Part shown: in pieces, positions 53,773 to 62,628 of the stretch
How the letters are laid out: each line of letters begins with the position of its first letter
How positions within the stretch are numbered: the stretch's first letter is position 1
Source: Variovorax sp. dw_308
GTDB lineage: Bacteria; Pseudomonadota; Gammaproteobacteria; Burkholderiales; Burkholderiaceae_C
Direction: 5' to 3'
NCBI RefSeq assembly: GCF_019207085.1
Contig: NZ_JAATOM010000008.1
Span: 1-64,000, forward strand
Length of the DNA: 64,000 bases
The notes under the pieces: generated by a model
What the model was told of the DNA's origin: nothing
Database searches by the model: none
Seen by the model: the letters and a program-made list of their open reading frames with translations, nothing else
Made by a program: the position numbers and the translations under genes

Positions 53773-54450
53773 ATGCCCGTCACCGCCGCGTCCGCAAAAG
53801 CCTCGCGTACCGCCCAGAAGGGCCAGCAGACCAAGGCCGCCATCGTCGATGCGGCGCTCAATCTTGCCGCACAGATCGGGCTCGAGGGCCTGTCGATAGG
53901 GGCCGTGGCCGAACTCACGCAGATGAGCAAGTCGGGTGTGTTCGCGCACTTCGGCTCGCGCGAGGAACTGCAGATCTCCGTGGTCCGCGAATACCACGCC
54001 CGCTTCGAGCAGGAAGTGTTCTACGCCGCCATGTCGGCGCCGCGCGGACTGCCGCGCCTGTGCGCCTTGTTCGACAACTGGATGAAGCGCACCTCGGTCG
54101 AGATCGACTCTGGCTGCATCTACATCAGCGGCGCCACCGAATTCGACGACCGCCCGGGGCCGGTGCGCGACGCGCTGGTCGAGTCGGTCAACATCTGGCA
54201 GGGCGCCATGTTCCGCGCGGTGCAGCAGGCCACGGCCGAAGGCCACTTCCGCGACGACGCCGACGAGCGCCAGATCGCCTTCGAGATCCACGGACTCATC
54301 CTTGCGTCTCACTACGAAGCGCGCTTCCTGCACGTGCCCGGTTCGATCGAGCGCGCCAGGCGAGGCTTCGGAAACATCATCCAGCGCTCGGCTACGCCGT
54401 CAGCCCCGCGCCCCGCGTCCATGCAGTCCTCGCCATCGCGCGATGGCTGA
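53773..54450 (+). CDS. TetR/AcrR-family regulator of the beta-oxidation cluster
   Basis: The 225-residue protein has an N-terminal helix-turn-helix (about 20-68: KAAIVDAALNLAAQIGLEGL, VAELTQMSKSGVFAHFGSRE). The C-terminal ligand domain (LPRLCALFDNWMKRT, CIYISGATEFDDRPG) is of the TetR_C type seen in regulators of fatty-acid genes. It lies 40 bases upstream of the acyl-CoA dehydrogenase on the same strand. It is probably a repressor released by acyl-CoA; the ligand is inferred from the neighbours. Confidence 0.87.
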   Translation: MPVTAASAKASRTAQKGQQTKAAIVDAALNLAAQIGLEGLSIGAVAELTQMSKSGVFAHFGSREELQISVVREYHARFEQEVFYAAMSAPRGLPRLCALFDNWMKRTSVEIDSGCIYISGATEFDDRPGPVRDALVESVNIWQGAMFRAVQQATAEGHFRDDADERQIAFEIHGLILASHYEARFLHVPGSIERARRGFGNIIQRSATPSAPRPASMQSSPSRDG

Positions 54451-54490
54451 TTCACTTTTTACCCAAGAAACTGCTCAGGAGCTTTCGTCC

Positions 54491-56287
54491 ATGCCTTCCT
54501 ACACCCCGCCGCTGCGTGACATGCAATTCGTGCTGCATGAAGTCTTCCATGTCGCCGATGAATTCAAGGCCATGCCCAAGCATGCGGAAACCGACGTCGA
54601 CACCATCAACGCCGTCATCGAAGAAGCAGGCAAGTTCGCTGCCGAAGTGACCTTCCCGCTGAACATCTCCGGCGACGCGGAAGGCTGCACGCTCGACAAG
54701 GCCACGCACGAAGTCACCGCGCCTAAGGGCTTCAAGGAAGCCTACGCACAGTTCGTCGAAGGCGGCTGGCCGGCGCTCTCGTGCAGCACCGAGTTCGGCG
54801 GCCAGGGCCTGCCGTACGTGCTGAACCAGTGCCTCTACGAAATGCTCAACAGCGCGAACCAGGCCTGGACCATGTACCCCGGCCTCTCCCACGGCGCCTA
54901 CGAAGCCCTGCAGGCGCACGGCACCGACGCGCAGAAGAAGACCTACCTGCCCAAGCTCACCACCGGCGAATGGACCGGCACCATGTGCCTGACCGAGCCG
55001 CATTGCGGCACCGACCTCGGCATGCTGCGCACCAAGGCCGAGCCGCAGGCCGACGGCAGCTACAAGATCACCGGCAACAAGATCTTCATCTCGGCCGGCG
55101 AACACGACATGGCCGAGAACATCATCCACCTGGTGCTCGCTCGCCTGCCGGACGCGCCCAAGGGCAGCAAGGGCATCAGCCTGTTCGCGGTGCCGAAGTT
55201 CCACGTCAAGGCGGACGGTTCGCTGGGTGACCGCAACCCGATCTTCTGCGCCGGCCTCGAGCACAAGATGGGCATCCACGGCAACGCCACCGCGCAGATC
55301 GCCATCGACGGCGCTACCGGCACCATGGTCGGCGAGCCCAACAAGGGCCTGGCCGCGATGTTCGTGATGATGAACGCCGCACGCCTGGGCGTGGGCAACC
55401 AGTCGCTGGGCCTGACCGAAGTGGCCTACCAGAACGCGCTGGCCTATGCCAAGGACCGCATCCAGATGCGTTCGCTGACGGGCGTGAAGGCCAAGGACAA
55501 GGATGCCGATCCGATCATCGTGCACCCCGACGTGCGCAAGATGCTGCTGACCGCCAAGGCCTACGCCGAAGGCGGCCGCGCGCTGCAGGTCTTCTGCACG
55601 CTGCTGCTCGACAAGGAACACCACCACCCCGACGAAAAGGTGCGCAAGGACTCCGGCGAACTGGTCGCGCTGCTGACCCCGATCGTCAAGGCCTTCATCA
55701 CCGACAACGGCCACATCGCGACCAACGCCTGCATGCAGGTCTACGGCGGCCATGGCTTCATCACGGAATGGGGCATGGAGCAGTTCGTGCGCGACAACCG
55801 CATCAACATGATCTACGAAGGCACGAACACCGTGCAGTCGCTGGACCTGCTGGGCCGCAAGGTGCTGGGCAACAACGGCGCCACGCTGAAGAAGTTCGGC
55901 AAACTGGTCGGCGCGCTGGTGGCCGAGGAAGGAGTCAACGAGAAGATGAGCGAGTTCATCACGCCCATCGCCGTGCTGGGCGACCAGCTGACCAAGTTCA
56001 CGACCGAAGTCGGCTTCAAGGGCTTCCAGAACCCCGATGAAGTGGGCGCTGCCGCGGTGGACTACCTGCGCGTCGCGGGCCACTTCGTGTTTGGCTACCT
56101 GTTCGCCCGCATGGCGCAAGTGGCGCTGCGCGAAATCGCGGCGGGCAACACCGACCCGTTCTACGTCGGCAAGCTGCAGACCGCGCGCTTCTACTTCGCC
56201 AAGCTGTTCACCGAGACCGCGACGCTGATGCGCAACGCGCGCACGGGCAGCAAGGTGCTGATGGACACCGACGCGGCGCTGGCCTGA
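54491..56287 (+). CDS. Acyl-CoA dehydrogenase (large, C-terminally extended type)
   Basis: This FAD enzyme makes trans-2-enoyl-CoA in the first beta-oxidation step. The 598-residue protein has TGTMCLTEPHCGTDLGMLRT (FAD/substrate loop), KIFISAGEHDM, LGLTEVAYQNALAYAKDRIQ, QVYGGHGFITEWGMEQFVRD and MIYEGTNTVQSLDLLGRKVL with the catalytic Glu. A C-terminal extension of about 130 residues is normal for this subgroup. AGGAG lies 9 bases before ATG 54491; the longer frame overlaps the TetR gene. It probably feeds FadN and FadA downstream. Confidence 0.93.
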   Translation: MPSYTPPLRDMQFVLHEVFHVADEFKAMPKHAETDVDTINAVIEEAGKFAAEVTFPLNISGDAEGCTLDKATHEVTAPKGFKEAYAQFVEGGWPALSCSTEFGGQGLPYVLNQCLYEMLNSANQAWTMYPGLSHGAYEALQAHGTDAQKKTYLPKLTTGEWTGTMCLTEPHCGTDLGMLRTKAEPQADGSYKITGNKIFISAGEHDMAENIIHLVLARLPDAPKGSKGISLFAVPKFHVKADGSLGDRNPIFCAGLEHKMGIHGNATAQIAIDGATGTMVGEPNKGLAAMFVMMNAARLGVGNQSLGLTEVAYQNALAYAKDRIQMRSLTGVKAKDKDADPIIVHPDVRKMLLTAKAYAEGGRALQVFCTLLLDKEHHHPDEKVRKDSGELVALLTPIVKAFITDNGHIATNACMQVYGGHGFITEWGMEQFVRDNRINMIYEGTNTVQSLDLLGRKVLGNNGATLKKFGKLVGALVAEEGVNEKMSEFITPIAVLGDQLTKFTTEVGFKGFQNPDEVGAAAVDYLRVAGHFVFGYLFARMAQVALREIAAGNTDPFYVGKLQTARFYFAKLFTETATLMRNARTGSKVLMDTDAALA

Positions 56288-56319
56288 TCTTCATTTCGAC
56301 AAACAAAGGGGACACGACC

Positions 56320-56754
56320 ATGAAGCTTGCACTGACGGCCATTCTTTTCGCGATGACCTCGGCCTGCGCCTTTGCGCAGATGACGCCGGTGGGCGCCTGG
56401 CACACCATCGACGACAAGACCAACGAGGTCAAGTCGCAGATCCGCATCAGCGAGTCCGGTGGCGTGGTGAGCGGCCGCATCGAGAAGCTGCTGCGCAAGG
56501 AGGCCAAGCAGGACGCGGTGTGCGACGAGTGCAGCGACGACCGCAAGGGCAAGCCGATGGTCGGCCTCGAGATCATCCGCGGTGCGAAGAAAGTTGAGGG
56601 CAAGGACGTCTGGGAAGACGGCAAGATCCTCGACCCCGAGAACGGCAAGACCTACACGCTGCGCCTGACGCCCATCGAGGGTGGCAAGAAGCTGGAAGTG
56701 CGCGGCTCGGTGCTCGGCATCGGGCGCACGCAAACCTGGACGCGAGTCCAGTAA
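56320..56754 (+). CDS. DUF2147-family secreted protein
   Basis: The 144-residue protein has a signal peptide (about 1-19, ending CAFA) and the DUF2147 pattern: PVGAWHTIDDKTNEVKSQIR, SGRIEKLL, then GLEIIRGAKK and WEDGKILDPENGKTYTLRL. The domain is a small beta-barrel of unknown biochemical role. Two Cys (CDEC) could form a disulphide. It is inserted between acyl-CoA dehydrogenase and FadN genes in the same direction. Confidence 0.88.
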   Translation: MKLALTAILFAMTSACAFAQMTPVGAWHTIDDKTNEVKSQIRISESGGVVSGRIEKLLRKEAKQDAVCDECSDDRKGKPMVGLEIIRGAKKVEGKDVWEDGKILDPENGKTYTLRLTPIEGGKKLEVRGSVLGIGRTQTWTRVQ

Positions 56755-56775
56755 GAAACATCAGACGGAAATTCA

Positions 56776-59199
56776 ATGTCCCGATTCCAAGTGAAGAAAG
56801 TCGCCGTGCTCGGCGCCGGCGTGATGGGCGCGCAGATTGCTGCGCACCTGGTCAACGTCCGAGTACCGGTGGTGCTGTTCGACCTGGCCGCGAAAGACGC
56901 GACCGGCGCTGTCGCACAAGGCGCGGCGAAGAACGGCATCGTGACGCGTGCCATCGACAACCTCAAGAAGCTCAAGCCCGCGCCGCTCGGCGACGTTGCC
57001 GACGCGGGGCTGATCGAGGTCGCCAACTACGACGACCACCTCGACAAGCTCGGCGAATGCGACCTCGTGATCGAAGCGATCGCCGAGCGCATGGACTGGA
57101 AGCTCGATCTGTACAAGAAGATCGCGCCGCACGTGTCGAAGAACGCGATCCTGGCCTCGAACACTTCGGGCCTGTCGATCACCAAGCTCAGCGAAGCGCT
57201 GCCTGAAGCCATGAAGTCGCAGTTCTGCGGCATCCACTTCTTCAACCCGCCGCGCTACATGTTCCTGGTCGAGCTGATCAACACGCCGACCACCCGGCCC
57301 GAAGTGCTCGACCAGCTCGAAGCCTTCGTCACCAGCACGCTCGGCAAGGGCGTGGTGCGCGCGCACGACACGCCCAACTTCATCGCCAACCGCGTGGGCA
57401 TCGCCGGCCTGCTGGCGACGCTGAAGGAAGTCGAGAAGTTCGGCCTGACGCCGGACGTGGTCGACGACCTCACCGGCAAGAAGCTGGGTCGCGCCAGTTC
57501 GGGCACTTTCCGCACGGCGGACGTGGTCGGCCTGGACACGCTGGCCCACGTGGTCAAGACCTTGCAGGACAACCTCGACGAGAAGAGCGATCCGTTTTAT
57601 CCGAACTTCGCGACGCCGCCGGTGCTGGCCAAGCTGCTGGAACTGGGCAAGCTGGGCAACAAGACCAAGGGCGGCTTCTACAAGAAGGCCGGCCGCGACA
57701 TCCTGCGCTTCGACTTGGCCAAGGGCGACTATGTGCCCTCGGGCGAGAAGGCCGACGAGGTCTATGGCCGCATGCTGAAGAAGCCCGCGGGCCAGCGCCT
57801 GAAGCTGCTGCGCGAGAGCGAAGGCCCGCAAGGCCAGTTCCTCTGGGCCATCCTGCGCGACAGCTTCCACTACGCCGCGATCCATCTCGCGACCATCGCC
57901 GAGAGCGCGCGCGACATCGACTTCGCGATGCGCTGGGGCTTCGGCATGAAGCAAGGCCCGTTCGAGCTGTGGCAGGAAGCCGGCTGGACGCAAGTCGCCC
58001 AATGGATCCAGGAAGACATCGACGCCGACAAGGCGCTGGCGAATGCGCCGCTGCCGAAGTGGGTGTTCGAAGGCCCGGTGGCGGAAGCGGGCGGCGTGCA
58101 CACGGCTGAAGGCTCGTGGAGTGCATCGGCGAACAAGTTCGTGCCGCAGCGCAAGCTGCCGGTGCACGAGCGCCAGCTGTTCCCTGAAAGCGTGCTGGGT
58201 GCGAATGCGCCGGATGCCAACAAGGCCGGCACGACGGTCAGCGACGAAGGCGACGTGCGCGTGTGGACGCTGGATGGCGAAGTGCTCATCGCCAGCATCC
58301 ATTCGAAGATGCATGCGATCAGCCCGGACGTGGCGGAGGCGCTGGGCGCGGCGGTCGACCTGGCCGAAGCGGAATACAAGGGCCTGGTGATCTGGTCGCC
58401 AGACGAGATGTTCTCGGTCGGCGCCGACTTGCAAGCCATGCTGCCAGCCTTCGTGGTTGCCGGCATCGGCGCGGTCGAAGGCGCTGAAGAAGCCTTGCAG
58501 CAAGTCATGCTGAAGATCCGCTTCAGCAGCGTGCCCGTGGTGTCGGCCATTCGCGGCCTGGCGCTGGGCGGCGGCTGCGAACTGGCCGTGTACTCGGCCA
58601 AGCGCGTCGCGGCGATGGAAAGCTACATCGGCCTGGTCGAAGTCGGCGTGGGCCTGATCCCCGGCGCGGGCGGCCTCACCTACATCGCTCGCCGTGCGGC
58701 GGAGAACGCGGCCGCTTCGACCGGCACCGACCTGCTGCCCTTCCTCACCGAAGGCTTCACCGCCGCCGCGATGGCCAAGGTCGGCACCGGCGCGCTCGAT
58801 TCGAAGAAGCTCGGCTATTTGCTCGATAGCGACGTGATCGTGCCGAACAAGGACGAACTGCTCTACGTCGCGCAACAGCAGGTCAAGGCGATGTCGGATG
58901 CGGGCTACCGCGCGCCGCTGCGCCGCAGCTTCCGCGTCGCCGGCCGCAGCGGCGCGGCGACGATCAAGGGCCAGCTCGTGAACATGCGCGACGGCGGCTT
59001 CATCAGCGCGCACGACTTTTACATCGCCAGCCTGATCGCTGAAGTGGTGACGGGCGGCGACATCGACGCCGGCTCGCTGGTGACCGAAGAGTATTTGATG
59101 GCGCTGGAACGCAAGGCGTTCTGCTCGCTCATCGTGCATCCCAAGACGCAGGAGCGGATCATGGGAATGCTCAGCACCGGCAAGCCGGTACGCAACTGA
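56776..59199 (+). CDS. fadN: 3-hydroxyacyl-CoA dehydrogenase / enoyl-CoA hydratase (FadN type)
   Basis: This bifunctional beta-oxidation enzyme hydrates enoyl-CoA and oxidises the 3-hydroxyacyl-CoA. Over 807 residues the dehydrogenase comes first (VAVLGAGVMGAQIAAHL, LVIEAIAERMDWK, SNTSGLSI, GIHFFNPPRYMFLVEL). The hydratase lies in the C-terminal half (ALGGGCELAVYSAKRVAAME, GLVEVGVGLIPGAGGLT with the catalytic Glu). This domain order is that of FadN, the reverse of FadB. It lies between the acyl-CoA dehydrogenase and thiolase genes, giving a complete cycle. Confidence 0.94.
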   Translation: MSRFQVKKVAVLGAGVMGAQIAAHLVNVRVPVVLFDLAAKDATGAVAQGAAKNGIVTRAIDNLKKLKPAPLGDVADAGLIEVANYDDHLDKLGECDLVIEAIAERMDWKLDLYKKIAPHVSKNAILASNTSGLSITKLSEALPEAMKSQFCGIHFFNPPRYMFLVELINTPTTRPEVLDQLEAFVTSTLGKGVVRAHDTPNFIANRVGIAGLLATLKEVEKFGLTPDVVDDLTGKKLGRASSGTFRTADVVGLDTLAHVVKTLQDNLDEKSDPFYPNFATPPVLAKLLELGKLGNKTKGGFYKKAGRDILRFDLAKGDYVPSGEKADEVYGRMLKKPAGQRLKLLRESEGPQGQFLWAILRDSFHYAAIHLATIAESARDIDFAMRWGFGMKQGPFELWQEAGWTQVAQWIQEDIDADKALANAPLPKWVFEGPVAEAGGVHTAEGSWSASANKFVPQRKLPVHERQLFPESVLGANAPDANKAGTTVSDEGDVRVWTLDGEVLIASIHSKMHAISPDVAEALGAAVDLAEAEYKGLVIWSPDEMFSVGADLQAMLPAFVVAGIGAVEGAEEALQQVMLKIRFSSVPVVSAIRGLALGGGCELAVYSAKRVAAMESYIGLVEVGVGLIPGAGGLTYIARRAAENAAASTGTDLLPFLTEGFTAAAMAKVGTGALDSKKLGYLLDSDVIVPNKDELLYVAQQQVKAMSDAGYRAPLRRSFRVAGRSGAATIKGQLVNMRDGGFISAHDFYIASLIAEVVTGGDIDAGSLVTEEYLMALERKAFCSLIVHPKTQERIMGMLSTGKPVRN

Positions 59200-59210
59200 G
59201 CGCAAGCACC

Positions 59211-59729
59211 ATGAGCAGCGACAACGTGCCTGGTCCCCTCTCCCGCTCGCGGGAGAGGGTTAGGGTGAGGGCAAAGGCGCTTCGCGCCGCCCCCACCGAT
59301 GCCGAAACGCTGCTCTGGTACCACCTGCGCGACCGTCGCCCCTCAGGCTTCAAATTCCGCCGCCAGCGACCTATCGGCCCCCACTTCGCGGACTTCGCAT
59401 GCCTCGAGGCCAGGCTCGTGATCGAGCTCGATGGCGGGCAGCATGCGGACGCCGTCGAATACGACCAGCGGCGAACGGACTTGATCCAGGCCGAAGGCTT
59501 CCGTGTCTTGCGCTTCTGGAACAACGAAGTGCTGGGGCAAACGGAAGCGGTGCTGGAAGTCATTCTTCGGGCGCTCAATGAAAACGCAGACCCTCACCCC
59601 AACCCTCTCCCGCAGGCGGGAGAGGGGGCCGATGGAGCGCAGTGGTGCTGCGCTGGACTCACTCTCCCTCACCCCAACCCTCTCCCGCAGGCGGGAGAGG
59701 GAGCAAGACAACTGGACATCCATTCATGA
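59211..59729 (+). CDS. DUF559-family protein with termini encoded by REP-like repeats
   Basis: The core (about residues 27-125) is a DUF559 domain related to very-short-patch-repair endonucleases: PTDAETLLWYHLRDRR, KFRRQRPIGPHFADFACLEA, VIELDGGQH (catalytic D and E) and GFRVLRFWNNEVL. Residues about 8-21 and about 127-165 are translated REP-like hairpins (LSRSRERVRVRA; PHPNPLPQAGEGA twice). Its stop overlaps the fadA start by ATGA. It appears to be a mobile-type insertion inside the beta-oxidation operon; nuclease activity is predicted, not shown. Confidence 0.8.
   Translation: MSSDNVPGPLSRSRERVRVRAKALRAAPTDAETLLWYHLRDRRPSGFKFRRQRPIGPHFADFACLEARLVIELDGGQHADAVEYDQRRTDLIQAEGFRVLRFWNNEVLGQTEAVLEVILRALNENADPHPNPLPQAGEGADGAQWCCAGLTLPHPNPLPQAGEGARQLDIHS
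59234..59271. repeat. REP-like hairpin inside the DUF559 N-terminus
   Basis: CCCCTCTCCCGC-TC-GCGGGAGAGGG is followed by TTAGGGTGAGGG, the same family as at 41.8 kb. It lies in the coding sequence at codons 8-21. Confidence 0.85.
59591..59702. repeat. Two direct REP-like hairpins inside the DUF559 C-terminus
   Basis: Two nearly identical 37-base units (59591-59627 and 59666-59702) each read CCCTCACCCCAACCCTCTCC and then a CGCAGGCGGGAGAGGG hairpin arm. They are inverted relative to the copy at 59234, so the DUF559 core is bracketed by oppositely oriented elements. Both units are read in the same frame as PHPNPLPQAGEGA. Confidence 0.88.
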
Positions 59730-60922
59730 AACAAATTCAAGACGCCTACATCGTCTCCGCCACGCGCACGCCGATCGGCAAGTCGCATCGCGGCTACTTC
59801 CGCAACTACCGCCCGGACGACTTGCTGGCGACCACGCTGAAGGCCGCGCTCGCCGCAGTGCCGGGCCTGGACCCGAAGGCCATCGAGGACATCATCTGCG
59901 GCTGCGCGATTCCCGAAGGCCAGCAGGGCCTCAACGTCGCGCGCATCGGCGCGGTGCTCGCGGGCCTGCCCAACAGCATCGGCGGTATCACCGTCAACCG
60001 CTTCTGCGCCTCGGGCCTGTCCGCCGTCCAGATGGCCGCTGACCGCATCCGCGTGGGCGAAGCCGACGTGATGATCGCGGCCGGTGTGGAAAGCATGAGC
60101 ATGGTGCCGATGATGGGCAACTCGCCCTCGCTGTCGCCGTCGATCTTCGAGCGTGAAGGCGACGTGGGCATCGCCTACGGCATGGGCCTGACCGCCGAGA
60201 AGGTGGCGCAGCAGTGGAAGGTGAGCCGCGATGCGCAGGACGCGTTCGCGCTCGCCTCGCACCAGAAGGCACTGGCCGCTCAAGCCGCCGGTGAGTTCGC
60301 CGACGAGATCACCCCGATCGAAGTCACCGACCGCACGCCGGATCTCGCGTCCGGCGAGCCGATTGCCAGGACCCGCACCGTGAGCCTCGACGAAGGCGCG
60401 CGCCCTGACACCACCATCGAAGGCCTGGCCAAGCTGCGCACCGTGTTCGCGGCACGTGGCACGGTCACGGCGGGCAACAGCTCGCAGACCTCCGACGGCG
60501 CGGGCGCGTTGATCCTGGCGAGCGAGAAGGCGATCAAGCAATACGGCCTGACGCCGCTCGCGCGCTTCGTGAGCTTCGCCAGCAAGGGCGTGCCGCCGCA
60601 CATCATGGGCATCGGCCCGATCGAGGCGATTCCGGCCGCGCTGCGCTATGCCGGCCTGAAGCACGAGGACATCGACTGGTTCGAACTGAACGAAGCCTTC
60701 GCGGCGCAGTCGCTGGCGGTGATGAACACGCTGGGCCTGGACCCGAGCAAGGTGAATCCGATGGGCGGCGCCATCGCACTGGGCCACCCGCTCGGTGCGA
60801 CCGGCGCGATTCGTTCGGCGACGGTGGTGCACGCGCTGCGCCGCAAGAACCTGAAGTACGGCATGGTGACCATGTGCGTGGGGATGGGCCAAGGCGCCGC
60901 GGGCATCTTCGAAAGAGTGTGA
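59726..60922 (+). CDS. fadA: Acetyl-CoA C-acyltransferase (3-ketoacyl-CoA thiolase)
   Basis: The thiolase cleaves 3-ketoacyl-CoA to acetyl-CoA and a shortened acyl-CoA. The 398-residue protein has VNRFCASGLSAVQMAADRIR with the nucleophilic Cys, GVESMSMVPM, ELNEAFAAQSLAV, PMGGAIALGHPLGATGAIR with the catalytic His, and MCVGMGQGAAGIFE with the second Cys. I start at ATG 59726; upstream residues derive from the repeat. A strong terminator follows the stop. Confidence 0.96.
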   Translation: MKQIQDAYIVSATRTPIGKSHRGYFRNYRPDDLLATTLKAALAAVPGLDPKAIEDIICGCAIPEGQQGLNVARIGAVLAGLPNSIGGITVNRFCASGLSAVQMAADRIRVGEADVMIAAGVESMSMVPMMGNSPSLSPSIFEREGDVGIAYGMGLTAEKVAQQWKVSRDAQDAFALASHQKALAAQAAGEFADEITPIEVTDRTPDLASGEPIARTRTVSLDEGARPDTTIEGLAKLRTVFAARGTVTAGNSSQTSDGAGALILASEKAIKQYGLTPLARFVSFASKGVPPHIMGIGPIEAIPAALRYAGLKHEDIDWFELNEAFAAQSLAVMNTLGLDPSKVNPMGGAIALGHPLGATGAIRSATVVHALRRKNLKYGMVTMCVGMGQGAAGIFERV

Positions 60923-60929
60923 GTTGAAC

Positions 60930-60954
60930 AGGGCGCCGTGGGCGCCCTTTTTTT
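60930..60954 (+). terminator. Rho-independent terminator after fadA
   Basis: AGGGCGCC-GTG-GGCGCCCT forms a perfect 8-bp GC-rich stem with a 3-base loop, followed by six T residues. Confidence 0.93.
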
Positions 60955-61021
60955 GATCCCGACACAGCCCGCCGTCACCTCCATGACCGTCTCCCAGCGC
61001 CAATCCATGCACACTGCCGAC

Positions 61022-61852
61022 ATGACCGCCATCCACAATTTCGACAAGGCTCTCGCACTCACGCCCAGCTCGCGCAAGGGCCACTTCACCGGCACGACCA
61101 GCCCCGATTACTGGAACATGGTCGGCCCGTTCGGCGGCACCACGGCGGCGATCGTATTGCAGGCGGTGCTCTCGCATCCGGACCTGCTTGGCACGCCCGT
61201 CGCGCTGACCGTCAACTACGCCGCCGCGGTGTCGGCCGGTGCGTTCGACGTGCATGCGGTGGCGGTGCGCACCAATCGCTCGACCCAACACTGGACCCTC
61301 CAGATCACCCAAGCCGACGCCAATGGCACACCGCAGGTCAACACCACGGCCACCGTCGTCACGGCGGCGCGCCGCGACACCTGGGGCGACAACGACATGC
61401 CGATGCCGCCGGTGGCGGCGCCCACGGCGGTCGAACGCATGCGCATCGGCTCGTCCGGCGTGGCATGGCTCAACCAGTACGAGATGCGGCCGGTCGGCGG
61501 CTTCGTTCCTTCGACCTGGGATGGCAGCAGCAAGCACAGCGAGACACTGATCTGGCTGCGCGACGCGCAACCGCGCTCGCTCGATTTCGCCTCGCTGGCC
61601 GCGATGAGCGACATGTTCTATCCGCGTGTCTGGCTGCGCCGCGCCAGGCATGTGCCAGCCGGAACCGTCTCGATCACCACCTACTTCCATGCCGGCGCGG
61701 CAGAGCTCGCGGCAGTCGGTACCGGCTACCTGTTGGGCCGTGCGGTCGGCCAGCAGTTCCACAATGGCTTCTTCGACCAGACCGCGCAATTGTGGAGCGA
61801 GGCGGGGGAACTGCTCGCCACGTCGAACCAGATCGTCTACTACAAGGAATGA
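61022..61852 (+). CDS. Acyl-CoA thioesterase-family protein (TesB-like double hotdog)
   Basis: The protein (276 residues from ATG 61022) resembles acyl-CoA thioesterases of the 4HBT_3/TesB type: DYWNMVGPFGGTTAAIVLQA in the N-terminal hotdog and TVSITTYFHAGAAELAAVG, then GFFDQTAQLWSEAGELLATS in the C-terminal hotdog. It would release free acids from acyl-CoA. ATGs at 60983 and 61007 are alternative starts, and none has a clear ribosome site. It follows the fadA terminator, so it probably has its own promoter and heads a four-gene run. Confidence 0.8.
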   Translation: MTAIHNFDKALALTPSSRKGHFTGTTSPDYWNMVGPFGGTTAAIVLQAVLSHPDLLGTPVALTVNYAAAVSAGAFDVHAVAVRTNRSTQHWTLQITQADANGTPQVNTTATVVTAARRDTWGDNDMPMPPVAAPTAVERMRIGSSGVAWLNQYEMRPVGGFVPSTWDGSSKHSETLIWLRDAQPRSLDFASLAAMSDMFYPRVWLRRARHVPAGTVSITTYFHAGAAELAAVGTGYLLGRAVGQQFHNGFFDQTAQLWSEAGELLATSNQIVYYKE

Positions 61853-61858
61853 GACAAC

Positions 61859-62602
61859 ATGGCCCAGAAGACAGCACTGATCATCGGCGCCGGTGACGCC
61901 ACCGGCGGCGCCATCGCCCGCCGCTTCGCCCGCGAAGGCTACATCGCATGCGTCACGCGCCGCAGCCTCGACAAGTTGCAGCCGCTGGTCGCGCAGATCG
62001 AGGCCGACGGCGGCGCGGCCCGCGCCTTCGCCTGCGACGCACGCAAGGAAGAGGAGGTCGTCGCGCTGGTTGAAGAGATCGAGTCGACCATCGGGCCGAT
62101 CGAGGTCATGGTGTTCAACATCGGCGCCAACGTGCCCGAGAGCATCCTGAACGAGACCGCCCGCAAGTACTTCAAGGTCTGGGAGATGGCCTGCTTCTCC
62201 GGCTTCCTCAACGGCCGCGAAGTCGCGAAGAAGATGGTGGCCCGCAACGTGCCGGAAGGCGCGCACCGCGGCACGATCATCTTCACCGGCGCGACGGCGT
62301 CGCTGCGCGGCGCGGCCAACTTCGGCGCCTTCTCCGGCGCGAAGATGGCCCTGCGCGCCCTGGCGCAAGCGATGGCGCGCGAACTCGGCCCGCAAGGCAT
62401 CCACGTCGCGCATGTCGTCGTCGATGGCGCCATCGACACCGAATTCATCCGCAGCAACTTCCCGGAACGCTACGCGATGAAGGCGCAGGACGGCATCCTC
62501 AACCCCGACCACATCGCCGACATGTACTGGATGCTGCACGCGCAGCCCCGCGATGCCTGGACGCATGAACTGGACCTGCGCCCCTGGTCGGAAAAATTCT
62601 GA
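61859..62602 (+). CDS. SDR-family protein with Phe in place of the catalytic Tyr
   Basis: The 247-residue SDR has a degenerate cofactor loop (IGAGDATGGAIA), NIGAN where NAG is usual, and AFSGAK in the active site, so Phe158 replaces the Tyr of Y-x-x-x-K while Lys162 remains. Such proteins may be weak reductases, use another residue, or bind rather than turn over. It starts 6 bases after the thioesterase gene. The role in acyl-CoA metabolism is suggested only by context. Confidence 0.82.
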   Translation: MAQKTALIIGAGDATGGAIARRFAREGYIACVTRRSLDKLQPLVAQIEADGGAARAFACDARKEEEVVALVEEIESTIGPIEVMVFNIGANVPESILNETARKYFKVWEMACFSGFLNGREVAKKMVARNVPEGAHRGTIIFTGATASLRGAANFGAFSGAKMALRALAQAMARELGPQGIHVAHVVVDGAIDTEFIRSNFPERYAMKAQDGILNPDHIADMYWMLHAQPRDAWTHELDLRPWSEKF

Positions 62603-62628
62603 GCCCAAAGACAACCCAAGGAGACACG

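Noticed and set aside
56773..59205. 810-residue antisense ORF opposite fadN
   Set aside because: Same reason: a His/Arg-rich shadow of a clear FadN gene.
59669..62614. 981-residue antisense ORF opposite fadA, thioesterase and SDR
   Set aside because: It mirrors well-supported genes; long antisense frames are expected in GC-rich DNA and the translation is low complexity.
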